From positions 1,798,001-1,862,000 of the forward strand of contig NZ_CP107960.1 in assembly GCF_036077095.1 (NCBI RefSeq): a stretch of DNA of 64,000 nt, read 5' to 3'. The DNA is from Streptomyces sp. NBC_00376. Lineage in GTDB: Bacteria; Actinomycetota; Actinomycetes; Streptomycetales; Streptomycetaceae. Each line of letters opens with the position of its first letter. Position 1 is the stretch's first letter. The notes beneath the pieces were generated by a model. It was not told the origin of the DNA, searched no databases, and saw only the letters and a list, made by a program, of their open reading frames with translations. Both the position numbers and the translations under genes were made by a program. Below, piece after piece: positions 54,582 through 63,591 of this stretch.

Positions 54582-54730
54582 CCCGCACCCCCGGTTCCGA
54601 AGAGGCACGTCACGGAGCGGCCGCGACAACACACCGTTACGGCTCCGATACGGCCCTGAGCTGCGCCGACGCCCTCCGTCCCCGGGTGCGCTGACGGGCG
54701 GGACCGGCCGGACTCCGGCAGGCTGGTCAG

Positions 54731-55213
54731 ATGAGCATGTGGCAACTCGTCGCCGTCGGCCTCGTCATGCTCCTCGGCCTGCTGGGTGTGCTGGTGCCGG
54801 GGGTCCCCGGCCAGGCGATCGTCTGGGCCGCCGTGCTGTGGTGGGCACTGACCGACATGACGCCGGTCGCCTGGGGCGTACTCATCGGCGCGACGGCGCT
54901 GCTGCTGTTGAACCAGGCGCTGAAGCCACTGCTGCCGCCGCGCCGCCCGCGCGAGACGGGCGCGCCGCGCAAGACCCTGATGCTCGGCGGGATCGGTGCG
55001 ATCGTCGGCTTCTTCGTGGTGCCGGTGATCGGTGCGGTCCCCGGATACGTGGGGACCATCTACGGCGCGGAGCGGCTGCGGCTGGGCAGCCACGGCGCGG
55101 GCTGGACATCGATGCGCTCGGTGATGCGGGCGACCGGCTATGCGGTACTCGTCGAGCTCTTCGCGTGCCTGCTGGTGACGGGCGCCTGGCTCGGCGCATT
55201 GATCTGGGGCTGA
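54731..55213 (+). CDS. DUF456 small membrane protein
   Basis: 160 residues with about four hydrophobic segments: VAVGLVMLLGLLGVLVPGVPGQ, VAWGVLIGATALLLL, MLGGIGAIVGFFVVPVIGAVPG and a C-terminal AVLVELFACLLVTGAWLGALIWG. The glycine-zipper-like motif VPGVPGQAIVWAAVLWW and GAIVGFFVVPVIGAVPGYVGTIYGAERLRLGS are DUF456 hallmarks. Function unknown. It stands alone between a regulator and a glycosidase. Confidence 0.87.
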   Translation: MSMWQLVAVGLVMLLGLLGVLVPGVPGQAIVWAAVLWWALTDMTPVAWGVLIGATALLLLNQALKPLLPPRRPRETGAPRKTLMLGGIGAIVGFFVVPVIGAVPGYVGTIYGAERLRLGSHGAGWTSMRSVMRATGYAVLVELFACLLVTGAWLGALIWG

Positions 55214-55377
55214 TTCAGGCCCCACCCTCTCGACATCCTGCGGGACACCGTCCAGATACACGGAAACACATCGGATCTCTCCCGCTCCATTGACGCAGCA
55301 ATACCCCGCGCCTACCTTCCCTCAAGGAATAGCTCGGATGAATTGAAGTGCCTGCGTACGAGTCGCCAGGAGAAGCC

Positions 55378-57786
55378 TTGTCCACAGCACCGGACCCCTC
55401 CCGCACGCCCCGGACCGAAGCCTCATCCCCGTCCCGACCCGCTCCGTCCCGACCCGCCCCTTCGCGCAGGACGGTGCTCGCCACCGGCACCGCGATCGGC
55501 GGCGCACTCGTGGCGGCCGGCACGGCCGTCCCCGCCCTGGCAGCAAGCCCGACCACCCCGGCCCCTACCACCCCCACCACCGTGCACTCCCCCGACGACA
55601 GCTGGCACACGGTCCTCGACGATGCCGACCTGCTCTGGCAGAAGCCGCCGAAGACCTGGTACGAGGGCCCGTACCTCGGCAACGGCCGCCTCGGCTCCGG
55701 CATCTACGCGGAGCCCGGCGCCACCACCCGGGCCGTCCGCTTCAACGTCCAGCACTCCGAGGTCCAGGACCACCGACCCGAGTTCGGTTCGCTCTTCGGT
55801 CTCGCCCGCCTCCCCATCGGCCACTTCACTCTGGAGCCGGTCGGCGCCATCACGGGCATCGAGTGGTGGATGCGGCTGCGCACCGCCCAGCTCGAAGGCA
55901 CGATCACCACGACCGCGGGCACCCTGAAGCTCCGCGCCTTCGTCCACTCCACCAGCGATCTGCTCGCCGTGGAGGTCACCCCGAGCGAGGGCGAACAGGA
56001 CTTCCGCTGGGTCTTCCACCCCGCCGAGGCGATCAGCCCGCGCGCCGCCTTCAAGCCGGTCCCGGACGGCTACACCGGCAACCCTCCCGCGGTGACCGAA
56101 CAGCACGGCGACACCACCGCCGCCGTCCAGCCACTGCTCGCGGGCGGTCAGCACGTCACCGCCTGGCGCGAACACGCCAGGGGCACGGCCCGCACCCTCT
56201 ACGTCACGGTGGCGCACTCCCACCCCGCGACAACGGCACGCGACCGTGCGCTGCGTACCGTCAAGGGCGCCTCCGCGCTCCCGTACGGCCCGCTCGCCGC
56301 CCCCCATCGCGCATGGTGGGACCGGTTCTACCGGAAGAGCTTCCTGTCCCTGCCCGACGCCCGGTTGCAGCGCTTCTACTGGATCCAGCTCTACAAGACC
56401 GCGTCGGCGGCCCGCAAGGACGCCCCGGTGATGGCCACCTCCGGCCCCTGGCTGGAGCCCACGCCCTGGCCCAACACCTGGTGGAACCTCAACGTCCAGC
56501 TGGAGTACTGGCTGATCCACGGCTCCAACCACCTGGAACTGGACGCCGTCACCCGCGCCCTGAGCGAAATCCGGGACCAGCTCTCGCGCGAGGTCTCCGC
56601 CCCCTACCGGGCCGACTCGGCCGGCATCCCCCGCACCACCGACCCCCAGCTGGTCAACGGTGCCTCGGTGACCGACGGCGGCTACGGGGTCGGCATCCCC
56701 GGCCAGGACCCGCCCACCCCCGAGGTCGGCAATCTGACCTGGGCACTGCACAACGTCTGGCTCTCCTACCGGCACACCATGGACGAGTCGATCCTGCGCG
56801 ACACGCTCTTCCCGCTGCTGCGCAAGGCCGTCAACTACTACCTGCACTTCCTGACGCCCGGCACGGACGGAAAGCTGCACCTCCCGGCGACGTTCTCCCC
56901 CGAGTACGGCGTCAACGCCCCCGACTGCAACTACGACCTGATGCTGCTGCGCTGGGGCTGCCGCACCCTGCTGGAATCCGCCGAGCGGCTCGGCGTCCGC
57001 GACCCGCTGACCGCCCGCTGGCAGGAGGTCCTGGCCAGGCTCGCGCCCTACCCCGTCGATGCCAACGGGTTCATGATCGGCGCCGGGGTCCCGTTCGCGA
57101 AGTCGCACCGCCACTACTCGCACATGCTCGCGGTGTACCCGCTGTACGAGCTGACCGGCGCGACGGCCGACGAACGCGCCCTGATCGAGAAGTCCCTCGC
57201 CCACTGGGTGGGCTTCGAAGGCGCCCTCCAGGGCTACACCTTCACCGGCGCCGCGTCGATGTCCGCGCTGCTCGGCAAGGGCGAGGACGCTCTGAAGTAC
57301 CTGGGCCAGCTGATGAGCCGCTTCATCCAGGCGAACACCATGTACAAGGAGTCCGGCCCGGTCATCGAGACCCCGCTCTCGGCGGCCCAGTCCCTGCACG
57401 ACATGGTCTGCCAGTCCTGGGGCGGCACGATCAGGGTCTTCCCGGCACTGCCCGCCGCCTGGCGGGAACTGACCGTTCACGACTTCCGGACCCAGGGCGC
57501 CTTCCTGCTCAGTGCAGTACGCGAGGAGGGCCGGACCCGCTGGGTGCGGCTGACCAGCGAGGCCGGCGCACCCTGCGTCGTACGCCATGGCATCGACGGC
57601 CCGGTGGAGATCCGGGACCGGCACGGACGGCCGCTGGAGCACGAGGTGGCGGCCGACGGCACGGTACGCATCCGCCTCGGCAAGGGCGACTCGGCGCTGA
57701 TCACGGCGCGGGGCGACCGGCCGGACCTGACCATCCGCCCGGTGCCGGCGAACGAAGCCGCGCCGCGCTGGGGTCTGCCCGCCTGA
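55378..57786 (+). CDS. Secreted glycosidase, GH95-like (Tat signal)
   Basis: 802 residues. Twin-arginine signal SRRTVLATGTAIGGALVAAGT ending at VPALAAS, preceded by a Pro/Ser/Arg-rich stretch. The GH95 N-terminal beta domain is seen in YEGPYLGNGRLGSGIYAEPG. The (alpha/alpha)6 barrel follows with TWWNLNVQLEYW, EIRDQLS, FSPEYGVNAPDCNYDLMLLRW and KSHRHYSHMLAVYPLYELTG, then the C-terminal SWGGTIRVFPALP. GH95 members are alpha-L-fucosidases or alpha-galactosidases; which this is remains open. I choose TTG 55378 because AGGAGA precedes it at the right distance; GTG 55348 is the alternative. Confidence 0.83.
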   Translation: MSTAPDPSRTPRTEASSPSRPAPSRPAPSRRTVLATGTAIGGALVAAGTAVPALAASPTTPAPTTPTTVHSPDDSWHTVLDDADLLWQKPPKTWYEGPYLGNGRLGSGIYAEPGATTRAVRFNVQHSEVQDHRPEFGSLFGLARLPIGHFTLEPVGAITGIEWWMRLRTAQLEGTITTTAGTLKLRAFVHSTSDLLAVEVTPSEGEQDFRWVFHPAEAISPRAAFKPVPDGYTGNPPAVTEQHGDTTAAVQPLLAGGQHVTAWREHARGTARTLYVTVAHSHPATTARDRALRTVKGASALPYGPLAAPHRAWWDRFYRKSFLSLPDARLQRFYWIQLYKTASAARKDAPVMATSGPWLEPTPWPNTWWNLNVQLEYWLIHGSNHLELDAVTRALSEIRDQLSREVSAPYRADSAGIPRTTDPQLVNGASVTDGGYGVGIPGQDPPTPEVGNLTWALHNVWLSYRHTMDESILRDTLFPLLRKAVNYYLHFLTPGTDGKLHLPATFSPEYGVNAPDCNYDLMLLRWGCRTLLESAERLGVRDPLTARWQEVLARLAPYPVDANGFMIGAGVPFAKSHRHYSHMLAVYPLYELTGATADERALIEKSLAHWVGFEGALQGYTFTGAASMSALLGKGEDALKYLGQLMSRFIQANTMYKESGPVIETPLSAAQSLHDMVCQSWGGTIRVFPALPAAWRELTVHDFRTQGAFLLSAVREEGRTRWVRLTSEAGAPCVVRHGIDGPVEIRDRHGRPLEHEVAADGTVRIRLGKGDSALITARGDRPDLTIRPVPANEAAPRWGLPA

Positions 57787-57792
57787 GCCCGG

Positions 57793-59148
57793 TCACAGCA
57801 GCCCCAGGTGTCGCGCCCCGTACGAACGCCAGGGCCGCCACCGGTCCGCCTCGGGCCGCCCGTCCGGATCCACGTCCGGGTCACCGAGCGCACGCATCCT
57901 GATCAGCGCCGCGGCTGCCGGGCCGATCCCCGGCAACCGCAGCAGCGCCTGCTCGGCCTCGTCGCGGTCGGCCCCGGCGTCGAGCCGTACGTCCCCATCG
58001 GCGAGCGCGGCCGCCAGCGCCCGCAGCTCCGGATCACTCGCCGCACCGGCCAGCACTCCCGGCTCGGGGAAGACGTGCGTCAGCCCGCCGCAGGGCACGT
58101 CCAGCACCTTCCCGTACAGCTCCACCAGCCGCTCCGCCTCTTCCCGTCCCACCAGCGTCCGCACCGCGAACTCCTCCGGGTCCGCGGCGCCCGGCGAACG
58201 CAGCCCGGGGCGGGCGGCGACGCCCGCAGCGAGGAGCGGGTCGGCGCCGAGCAGCTCGTCGACGGCGTACGGATCGGCGTCCAGGTCGAAGAGCCGCCGC
58301 AGCCGCTGGACGGCCGTCGTCAGGTCCCGCAGGTCCGTGAGGTGGATCCGGGCGTCCAGCCAGGCCCCGGCGGACCGCTCGTCGACGGCCACGATGCCCG
58401 TGCCGTACGGAAGCCGCAGGGTACGCCGGTAGACACGGGCACCGGCCGCACCGCTGACCTCCTCGATCCGGGCGACCGTCTCACCGGCCAGGAGGTCGAA
58501 GACCTCACGGGCGGCGTACGGCCCCCGGTGGGCGAGCCGCAGCGGGATCCCGGCGGTGCGCGCCTCCCGGACCGCCGCTCCCAGCCCCGTCCCCGCCTCG
58601 GCCCGCAACGCGCTCGGCGTACGGGCGTATATCTGCCGGATCGTGTCGTTGAACTGGCGCACGCTGGCGAAGCCCGACGCGAAGGCGATCTCCGTCACGG
58701 GCAGCCCGGTCGTCTGGAGCAGCACCCGTGCCGTGTGGGCCCGCTGGGCACGGGCGAGCGCCACGGGCCCGGCGCCCAGCTCGGCGTTGAGCTGCCGCTG
58801 CACCTGGCGTGAGCTGTAGCCGAGCCGGTGGGCGAGACCGGGCACGCCCTCCCGGTCGACCACACCGTCGCCGATCATCCGCATGGCGCGGCCCACGACG
58901 TCGGCCCGCACGTTCCATTCCGCCGAGCCCGGCACGGCGTCCGGGCGGCACCGCCGGCAGGCCCGGAAGCCGTGGCCCTGCGCGGCGGCCGCGGTCGGGT
59001 AGAAGCGGACGTTCTTCCGCTTGGGCGTGACGGCGGGGCAGCTCGGCCGGCAGTAGATCCCGGTCGTTTCGACGGCGAAGAAGAACTCCCCGTCGAAACG
59101 GGCGTCGCGGCTGCTCACCGCCTCGTACCTGGTCCGTTCGTCCATCAC
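57793..59148 (-). CDS. Ada-AlkA fusion with an apparently incomplete glycosylase domain
   Basis: 451 residues. The Ada-type zinc domain has four cysteines (33, 37, 64, 67) for sensing methylphosphotriesters. An AraC helix-turn-helix follows (~85-185), then the AlkA N-terminal domain and an HhH-GPD domain. The helix-hairpin-helix reads LPGIGPAAAALIRMRALGDPDV, then jumps through DPDGRPEADRWRPWRSYGARHLG. AlkA relatives have ~20 more residues there, including the catalytic Asp and a helix; the Trp of GIGPW is also Ala. The protein may sense methylation without excising bases. The reading frame is intact. Confidence 0.85.
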   Translation of the reverse strand: MMDERTRYEAVSSRDARFDGEFFFAVETTGIYCRPSCPAVTPKRKNVRFYPTAAAAQGHGFRACRRCRPDAVPGSAEWNVRADVVGRAMRMIGDGVVDREGVPGLAHRLGYSSRQVQRQLNAELGAGPVALARAQRAHTARVLLQTTGLPVTEIAFASGFASVRQFNDTIRQIYARTPSALRAEAGTGLGAAVREARTAGIPLRLAHRGPYAAREVFDLLAGETVARIEEVSGAAGARVYRRTLRLPYGTGIVAVDERSAGAWLDARIHLTDLRDLTTAVQRLRRLFDLDADPYAVDELLGADPLLAAGVAARPGLRSPGAADPEEFAVRTLVGREEAERLVELYGKVLDVPCGGLTHVFPEPGVLAGAASDPELRALAAALADGDVRLDAGADRDEAEQALLRLPGIGPAAAALIRMRALGDPDVDPDGRPEADRWRPWRSYGARHLGLL

Positions 59149-59248
59149 ACCGTCCAGTGTGCGGCACCCACCGGCACCGGACTGGCGGTTTTCGGACGTG
59201 GACCCGGCGGTCTGCGGCCATGGACGCCCGCGGACCGGGGACCACCAC

Positions 59249-60424
59249 CTACCGCACCCGGCCCCGCTTCGCCTCCATGGCGAACCGGCCCTCGGCGCCC
59301 TTGCGCTTCCAGTCGCGCAGCATCTCCGAGCGCATCCGGGCGTCGGTCTTGGCGGCGATGCGCTGGTTCTCGCGGATCAGCTTGCGGAAGCTGTCGAGGC
59401 GCCGTTCGTGCAGCGAACCGTCCTCGATCGCGGCGAGCACCGCGCAGCCGGGCTCCGACTCATGGGCGCAGTCGTGGAACCGGCACTGCTCGGCCAGCTC
59501 CTCGATCTCGGAGAAGACCTGGCCGACACCGGCCTCCGCGTCCCAGAGCCCGACCCCGCGCAGCCCGGGGGTGTCGATCAGCACGCCACCGGAGGGCAGC
59601 AGCAGCAGATTGCGGGTGGTGGTGGTGTGCCGGCCCTTGCCGTCGACGTCCCGCGCGGCCTGCACCTCCATCACGTCGTGGCCCAGGAGGGTGTTGGCGA
59701 GGGTCGACTTGCCCGCACCGGAGGCGCCGAGCAGCACACTGGTACCGCCCGAGACGATGGCGGCGAAGACATCGACACCCTCCCCCGTGGCGGAACTGAC
59801 GGTCAGCACCTGCACCCCGGGCGCGACGCCCTCGATGTCCTGCACGAGGTGCGACAGCGTGGTGGCGTCCGGTACGAGATCGGCCTTGGTCAGCACCACG
59901 ATCGGCTCGGCCGCACCGTTCCCGGCCGGCCCCCCGCCACCCAGCAGCGCGTCACCGCTGGAGCTGGACATGGCGAGGGCGAGGAAGCGCTCCACCCGCC
60001 CCAGGTCGAAGTCGACCGCGAGCGAGAGGCAGATGACGATGTGGTCCACATTGGTGGCGAGCACCTGGCCCTCGGAGCGCTGCGAGGACGTGGAGCGGAC
60101 GAAGGCGGTACGCCGCGGCAGCAGCGTCCGTACGAACTGCGGGTCGCCGCCGGGGTCGACCGCGACCCAGTCGCCGGTGCAGACGATCCGCATCGGATCG
60201 CGCGGGACGACGAAGGCGGTGTCGGCGCGGAGCGTGCCCTCGGGGGTGACGACATCGCACTGACCGCGGTCCACCCGCACCACGCGCCCGGGCAGCAGAC
60301 CCTGCTCGGCGTACGGTGCGAATTCGGCCGCCCACGCGTCGTCCCAGCCGTACGGGGACAGCGGGTGCGACGCGGACGAGCCCTGAAGAGAGGAGACAGA
60401 AGAGGGGAAGGACGGGAAAGACAA
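59249..60424 (-). CDS. rsgA: Ribosome small-subunit-dependent GTPase A
   Basis: About 391 residues. N-terminal OB fold (GRVVRVDRGQCDVVTPEGTLRAD), then the circularly permuted GTPase order G4-G5-G1-G2-G3: VVLTKADLV, SSATGEGVD, the P-loop LLGASGAGKSTLANTLLG, RHTTTTRNL, DTPGLRGV. The C-terminal zinc finger is CRFHDCAHESEPGC. RsgA aids 30S subunit maturation. The start is uncertain: TTG 60424 has GAAGGG at good spacing, whereas an in-frame GTG at 60463 has none. A 23-codon open frame with a strong ribosome site lies just upstream. Confidence 0.9.
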   Translation of the reverse strand: MSFPSFPSSVSSLQGSSASHPLSPYGWDDAWAAEFAPYAEQGLLPGRVVRVDRGQCDVVTPEGTLRADTAFVVPRDPMRIVCTGDWVAVDPGGDPQFVRTLLPRRTAFVRSTSSQRSEGQVLATNVDHIVICLSLAVDFDLGRVERFLALAMSSSSGDALLGGGGPAGNGAAEPIVVLTKADLVPDATTLSHLVQDIEGVAPGVQVLTVSSATGEGVDVFAAIVSGGTSVLLGASGAGKSTLANTLLGHDVMEVQAARDVDGKGRHTTTTRNLLLLPSGGVLIDTPGLRGVGLWDAEAGVGQVFSEIEELAEQCRFHDCAHESEPGCAVLAAIEDGSLHERRLDSFRKLIRENQRIAAKTDARMRSEMLRDWKRKGAEGRFAMEAKRGRVR

Positions 60425-60487
60425 GGGAAACCCTTCAAAGGGTGGCCCCGGCAACGCGCACACGGGCGCGGAGAGTTGCGGAGTAGG

Positions 60488-60559
60488 TCAGCCGGCGACC
60501 ACGGGGGCGGGAACGATGCTCTTCGAGTTGTGGGCAGCACCCATCGCAGCGACAGTCAT
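60488..60559 (-). CDS. Possible 23-residue leader peptide upstream of rsgA
   Basis: ATG 60559 to TGA 60488 encodes MTVAAMGAAHNSKSIVPAPV plus VAG. AGGAGGT lies 10 bases before the ATG (7 bases before an overlapping GTG), which is the best ribosome site in the neighbourhood. It ends about 64 bases before the proposed rsgA start. No homologue is recognised. It may be a real small protein or a leader that sets rsgA translation. Confidence 0.45.
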   Translation of the reverse strand: MTVAAMGAAHNSKSIVPAPVVAG

Positions 60560-60799
60560 CACAGTCCTCACCTCCTGGTTCAAGCACGGGACCGACAGCG
60601 GTAGTTGATCTCCGCCGTCCGGAACAGTGGACACCCTAGCCCGCACGCATCGGCCGGCTCAACACATTTAAAGGAGGCCAAGCGCATCCGTAGGGCGGAG
60701 AGGGATCCAGGCAGCTTTCACCGGGTCTATCCTGCTACATCCCTCAATCAGGTGATACACATGCACAACGACCGGTCCGGGGCCGTTATGGTGCCGAGC

Positions 60800-61300
60800 A
60801 TGACCTCCCCCCAGACCGCCACCGGCACGTTCACACAAGCCCAGTTGGGCACGATCACACTGATCGGTTGGAGCGGCGAACATCCCGCCGACGGCCACGA
60901 TGTCGCCTTCCTGCTCGTCTACTCCCTGGGCGACGGCTCTGAGGGCCCCGCCGTCGGCGAGACCGCCATGCGCACGGCCCTGGAGCGCTGCGGACTGCCG
61001 GTCGGCAGCGCTCCGGTGTACGCCACCGAGAACCCGAGCCTCCCCGTGAAGCTGCTCGTCCAGGCCGGGCAGGCGGTCCTCACGCTGCCCCACTTCACGG
61101 CGCAGTACCCCGCACCGCCCGAGTGGCTGGCCGCGGCCGGCCGGCGGGGCGAGGTGCACACCATGTTCGCCACCCGCCCGTGGCCCCAGGGCGCACCGGG
61201 CCGGCCGGTGAGCGAGGAGCTGCTGCGGTCCTTCGCGGCCGACCCGGAGGTCATCACGACCTCCGCCCACTGCGTCGTCCCGGTCCGCAGCCTGGGCTGA
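60800..61300 (+). CDS. DUF5949 family protein
   Basis: 166 residues, soluble. Family phrases are QAQLGTITLIGWSGEHPADG, VAFLLVYSLGDGSEGPAVGETAMRTALERCGLPVG, SLPVKLLVQAGQAVLTLPHFTAQYPAPPEWL and TMFATRPWPQGAPGRPVSEELLRSF. Such proteins are frequent in Streptomyces and have no known function. ATG 60800 is the start that matches the family; the longer frame is unlikely. A good terminator follows. Confidence 0.82.
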   Translation: MTSPQTATGTFTQAQLGTITLIGWSGEHPADGHDVAFLLVYSLGDGSEGPAVGETAMRTALERCGLPVGSAPVYATENPSLPVKLLVQAGQAVLTLPHFTAQYPAPPEWLAAAGRRGEVHTMFATRPWPQGAPGRPVSEELLRSFAADPEVITTSAHCVVPVRSLG

Positions 61301-61317
61301 CCCACCCCCGGATCGCC

Positions 61318-61352
61318 GGATGCCCACCGCCCCCGTGGTGCGGTGGGCATCC
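61318..61352. terminator. Terminator with T-tract after the DUF5949 gene
   Basis: GGATGCCCACCGC (61318-61330), 9-base loop, exact complement 61340-61352, then TTTT. The most canonical intrinsic terminator in the window. Confidence 0.9.
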
Positions 61353-61420
61353 TTTTGCGTGGAGCCCTGGGACGGTGTGCCCCGGATCGTGCTGTGCGGC
61401 GCGGTGCACCGCAGTGCGGG

Positions 61421-61446
61421 CTGCCGCGGGGTGAATCCCCGGGCAG
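61421..61446. terminator. Weak hairpin after the first rodlin gene
   Basis: CTGCCGCGGGG (61421-61431) and CCCCGGGCAG (61437-61446) pair with one bulged base; 17 bases beyond the rodlin stop on the leftward strand. Confidence 0.45.
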
Positions 61447-61463
61447 TCCGCGCCTCGGGTGCG

Positions 61464-61877
61464 TCAGTCGTTGGCGATCCCGTTGCCCGCGAGCACCGGG
61501 ATGTCGTCGACCAGGTGCGACAGCGGCTCGTCGCCCTTGGCCTGGGTGGAGTTCTCGGCGCACTGCTGGTTCTGCGGCGAGGCCAGCACGTTGACGTGCT
61601 GGACCGCGACCGGCACCAGCACACCGACGAGCGAACCGGCATTGGCCTTCAGCGGCAGACCGACGCAGGCCTTGTTCAGCGTGCCCTGGACGAGCTGGAA
61701 CTGCGGGCTGCCGTCTCCCTGGGTCACGCTGTTGCCGAACTCGTCCACGGCGCCGTTGCCGTTGACCGACGTGGTGCCCCCGTCGTTGCCGATCGCCATG
61801 GCCGCGGGGGCCGCGGCGGCGGACAGGCCGACCAGGGACACGGCCACTGCTGCGCCGGCCATCATCTTCTTCATCAC
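61464..61877 (-). CDS. Rodlin (first copy)
   Basis: 137-residue precursor: signal peptide MMKKMMAGAAVAVSLVGLSAAAAPAAMA, then AIGNDGGTTSVNGNGAVDEFGNSVTQGDGSPQFQLVQGTLNKACVGLP and the ending LASPQNQQCAENSTQAKGDEPLSHLVDDIPVLAGNG, which matches RdlA/RdlB of Streptomyces. Rodlins form the paired rodlets on aerial hyphae and spores together with chaplins. Two conserved cysteines are present. The paralogue lies 580 bases further right. Confidence 0.95.
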   Translation of the reverse strand: MMKKMMAGAAVAVSLVGLSAAAAPAAMAIGNDGGTTSVNGNGAVDEFGNSVTQGDGSPQFQLVQGTLNKACVGLPLKANAGSLVGVLVPVAVQHVNVLASPQNQQCAENSTQAKGDEPLSHLVDDIPVLAGNGIAND

Positions 61878-61992
61878 GCTTCACCTTTCGGAGCGTCCCG
61901 TTGTGGAACGTACTGATCAACCCGCTACGGAAGCGCCGGTTCCGCATTACCACTCATACGGGTTCGATCCGGCATGAGTTCGACGCTCGTGG

Positions 61993-62193
61993 TTACCCGT
62001 CGACGGCCTCGCCGGAGGTGCGGGCCGCGGGAACCCTGCTGCCCGCGTGACTCCGGTCGGGCCCTGCCGGGGGCGCGGGCTCCGGACCGCCGTGGGCCGC
62101 CTGCCACTCGGCGAGCAGCCGGTCGTAGATGGGTGTGCCGTCCTGTGCGTGCCGCTCCCGGCCACGGGGGCGTTGACTGTCGTACTGGTCCAT
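61993..62193 (-). CDS. Small hydrophilic protein between the rodlin genes
   Basis: 66 residues, MDQYDSQRPRGRERHAQDGT then PIYDRLLAEWQAAHGG and a Pro/Ala/Arg-rich tail. The PIYDRLLAEW phrase recalls small hypothetical proteins of Streptomyces. No signal peptide or membrane segment. ATG 62193 follows AGGGG. It is probably real but its function is unknown; its location between two rodlins is unusual. Confidence 0.55.
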   Translation of the reverse strand: MDQYDSQRPRGRERHAQDGTPIYDRLLAEWQAAHGGPEPAPPAGPDRSHAGSRVPAARTSGEAVDG

Positions 62194-62457
62194 GTGTGGC
62201 CCCTACCCGGTGCGGCGGGTGAGGGCTGCCAGTACTACGGCAACCGGCCCAGTCCACCGCCCCTTCGAGGGGCCACCGCTTCCCGGACGCACGAGTGGGG
62301 CCGGCATATCCGGGCGGCCGGAGAACGGCTGCCGCGTGGATGTGACGGCCCCACAAGGTGTTTCAGCTACTGCGTGCAGGCGGGCTCGAAGCTGCCCGCG
62401 GCACGCTCCCCTGCCGATCCGCAGAGTTCAGCGAGGAGCGCCCGGAGCGGTACGGCC

Positions 62458-62868
62458 TCAGTTGTTGCCGGTGCCGTTGCCGGACAGGATCGGGATGTCG
62501 TCCAGGATGTGCGAGAGGGCCTCGTCGCCCTTGGCCTGGGTGGAGTTCTCCGTGCACTGCTGGTTCTGCGGCGAGGCCAGGACGTTGATGTCCTGGACCG
62601 AGACCGGGATGGCCCCGAGAACCGAACCGACGTTGGCCTTGGCCGGCAGCGCGATGCAGGGCTTGTTGAGCGAGCCCTGGATGAGCGCGAACTGCGGGCT
62701 CATGTCGCCGTGGGTGGCGGAGTTGCCGTACGACTGAATGACGTCGTTGCCGTTGACCGACGTCGTGCCACCGTCGTTGCCGATGGCCATGGCCTGCGGG
62801 GCGATCGCGGCGGAGACACCGACGATCGAAGCAGCGACTGCTGCCGAGGCCATAATCTTCTTGATCAT
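62458..62868 (-). CDS. Rodlin (second copy)
   Basis: 136-residue precursor, signal peptide MIKKIMASAAVAASIVGVSA to QAMA, then AIGNDGGTTSVNGNDVIQSYGNSATHGDMSPQFALIQGSLNKPCIALP and QDINVLASPQNQQCTENSTQAKGDEALSHILDDIPILSGNG. It is closely similar to the first rodlin, with the same two cysteines; MSPQFALIQGSLNKPC is nearer to classical RdlB/RdlA. Leftward like the first copy, but separated from it by a small unrelated gene. Confidence 0.95.
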   Translation of the reverse strand: MIKKIMASAAVAASIVGVSAAIAPQAMAIGNDGGTTSVNGNDVIQSYGNSATHGDMSPQFALIQGSLNKPCIALPAKANVGSVLGAIPVSVQDINVLASPQNQQCTENSTQAKGDEALSHILDDIPILSGNGTGNN

Positions 62869-63053
62869 TGAATAGTCCTTCTGGGGTTCTCTGTTGCCCG
62901 CCTGTCCGGAGCGAACTGATCAACTCGCGACGACGGGGATAGTTGTGCCGATTCACTCGAACGGCGCTTTTACGGGCGGTTGTTCGCCGAATTCACCGCA
63001 TCGGAGGAATAAGAAAGGCCGAGGCCGGCCGGGAACCGCTGTGACGAGACTGG

Positions 63054-63344
63054 TCAGCCACCGACCGGCAGGCCGCCGATGAGCGGGGCCGCGCCCTTGG
63101 CCGCACCGGTCGCCTGGCCGGCCAGCTTGGTGACGGTGCCGTTCTTCTGCACCGATTCCGCGGCGCCGCCGACCGTGTCGACGATCGGGTCGACAGCCTG
63201 CGGGGCGCTCTCCACCACCTGGTTGACGCCTCCGTTGAGGCTGAAGTTGGGGGCCGTGGCGTTGGTGACGGCGAAGGCGGGAGCAGCCGTTCCGAGCGCA
63301 ACCACGGAACCGGCAACGAACGCAGCAGTCTTCGCGTACTTCAC
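63054..63344 (-). CDS. Small secreted protein of unknown function
   Basis: 96 residues starting GTG at 63344 after GAAGGGAAC. Signal peptide VKYAKTAAFVAGSVVALGTAAPAFA, then a mature chain of ~70 residues, TNATAPNFSLNGGVNQVVES and on, without cysteines, ending GAAPLIGGLPVGG. The leader closely resembles that of the neighbouring chaplin (VKYTKVAAIAAGTLMAMGAAAPAFA) and the ribosome sites are alike. The mature part is not a chaplin domain. Location suggests a role in the cell surface. Confidence 0.75.
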   Translation of the reverse strand: MKYAKTAAFVAGSVVALGTAAPAFAVTNATAPNFSLNGGVNQVVESAPQAVDPIVDTVGGAAESVQKNGTVTKLAGQATGAAKGAAPLIGGLPVGG

Positions 63345-63518
63345 TTTCGGGTTCCCTTCTGCAGCGGCATCTGTTCGGTCGCGCACCCGCGCCGCACGTG
63401 CCTTCTTTAGCCGTGCCTTCTGCCGCTTTCACCCTGGGTAACGATGCGGTTGCGACACGGCAACTGGACGGAGTCGCTTTTCTGCGGGACCACCCGATCG
63501 AATGCCAGGGAGAATGCA

Positions 63519-63559
63519 GGAAGGCCCCGGACCGCATCGAATGCGTTCCGGGGCCTTCC
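63519..63559. terminator. Long hairpin after the chaplin gene
   Basis: GGAAGGCCCCGGA (63519-63531) pairs exactly with TCCGGGGCCTTCC (63547-63559), and inside it CGCAT pairs with ATGCG, giving an almost continuous 18-bp stem. Confidence 0.85.
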
Positions 63560-63591
63560 GGTCACGAGCGTTCGGCCCGTCCGACCAGAGA

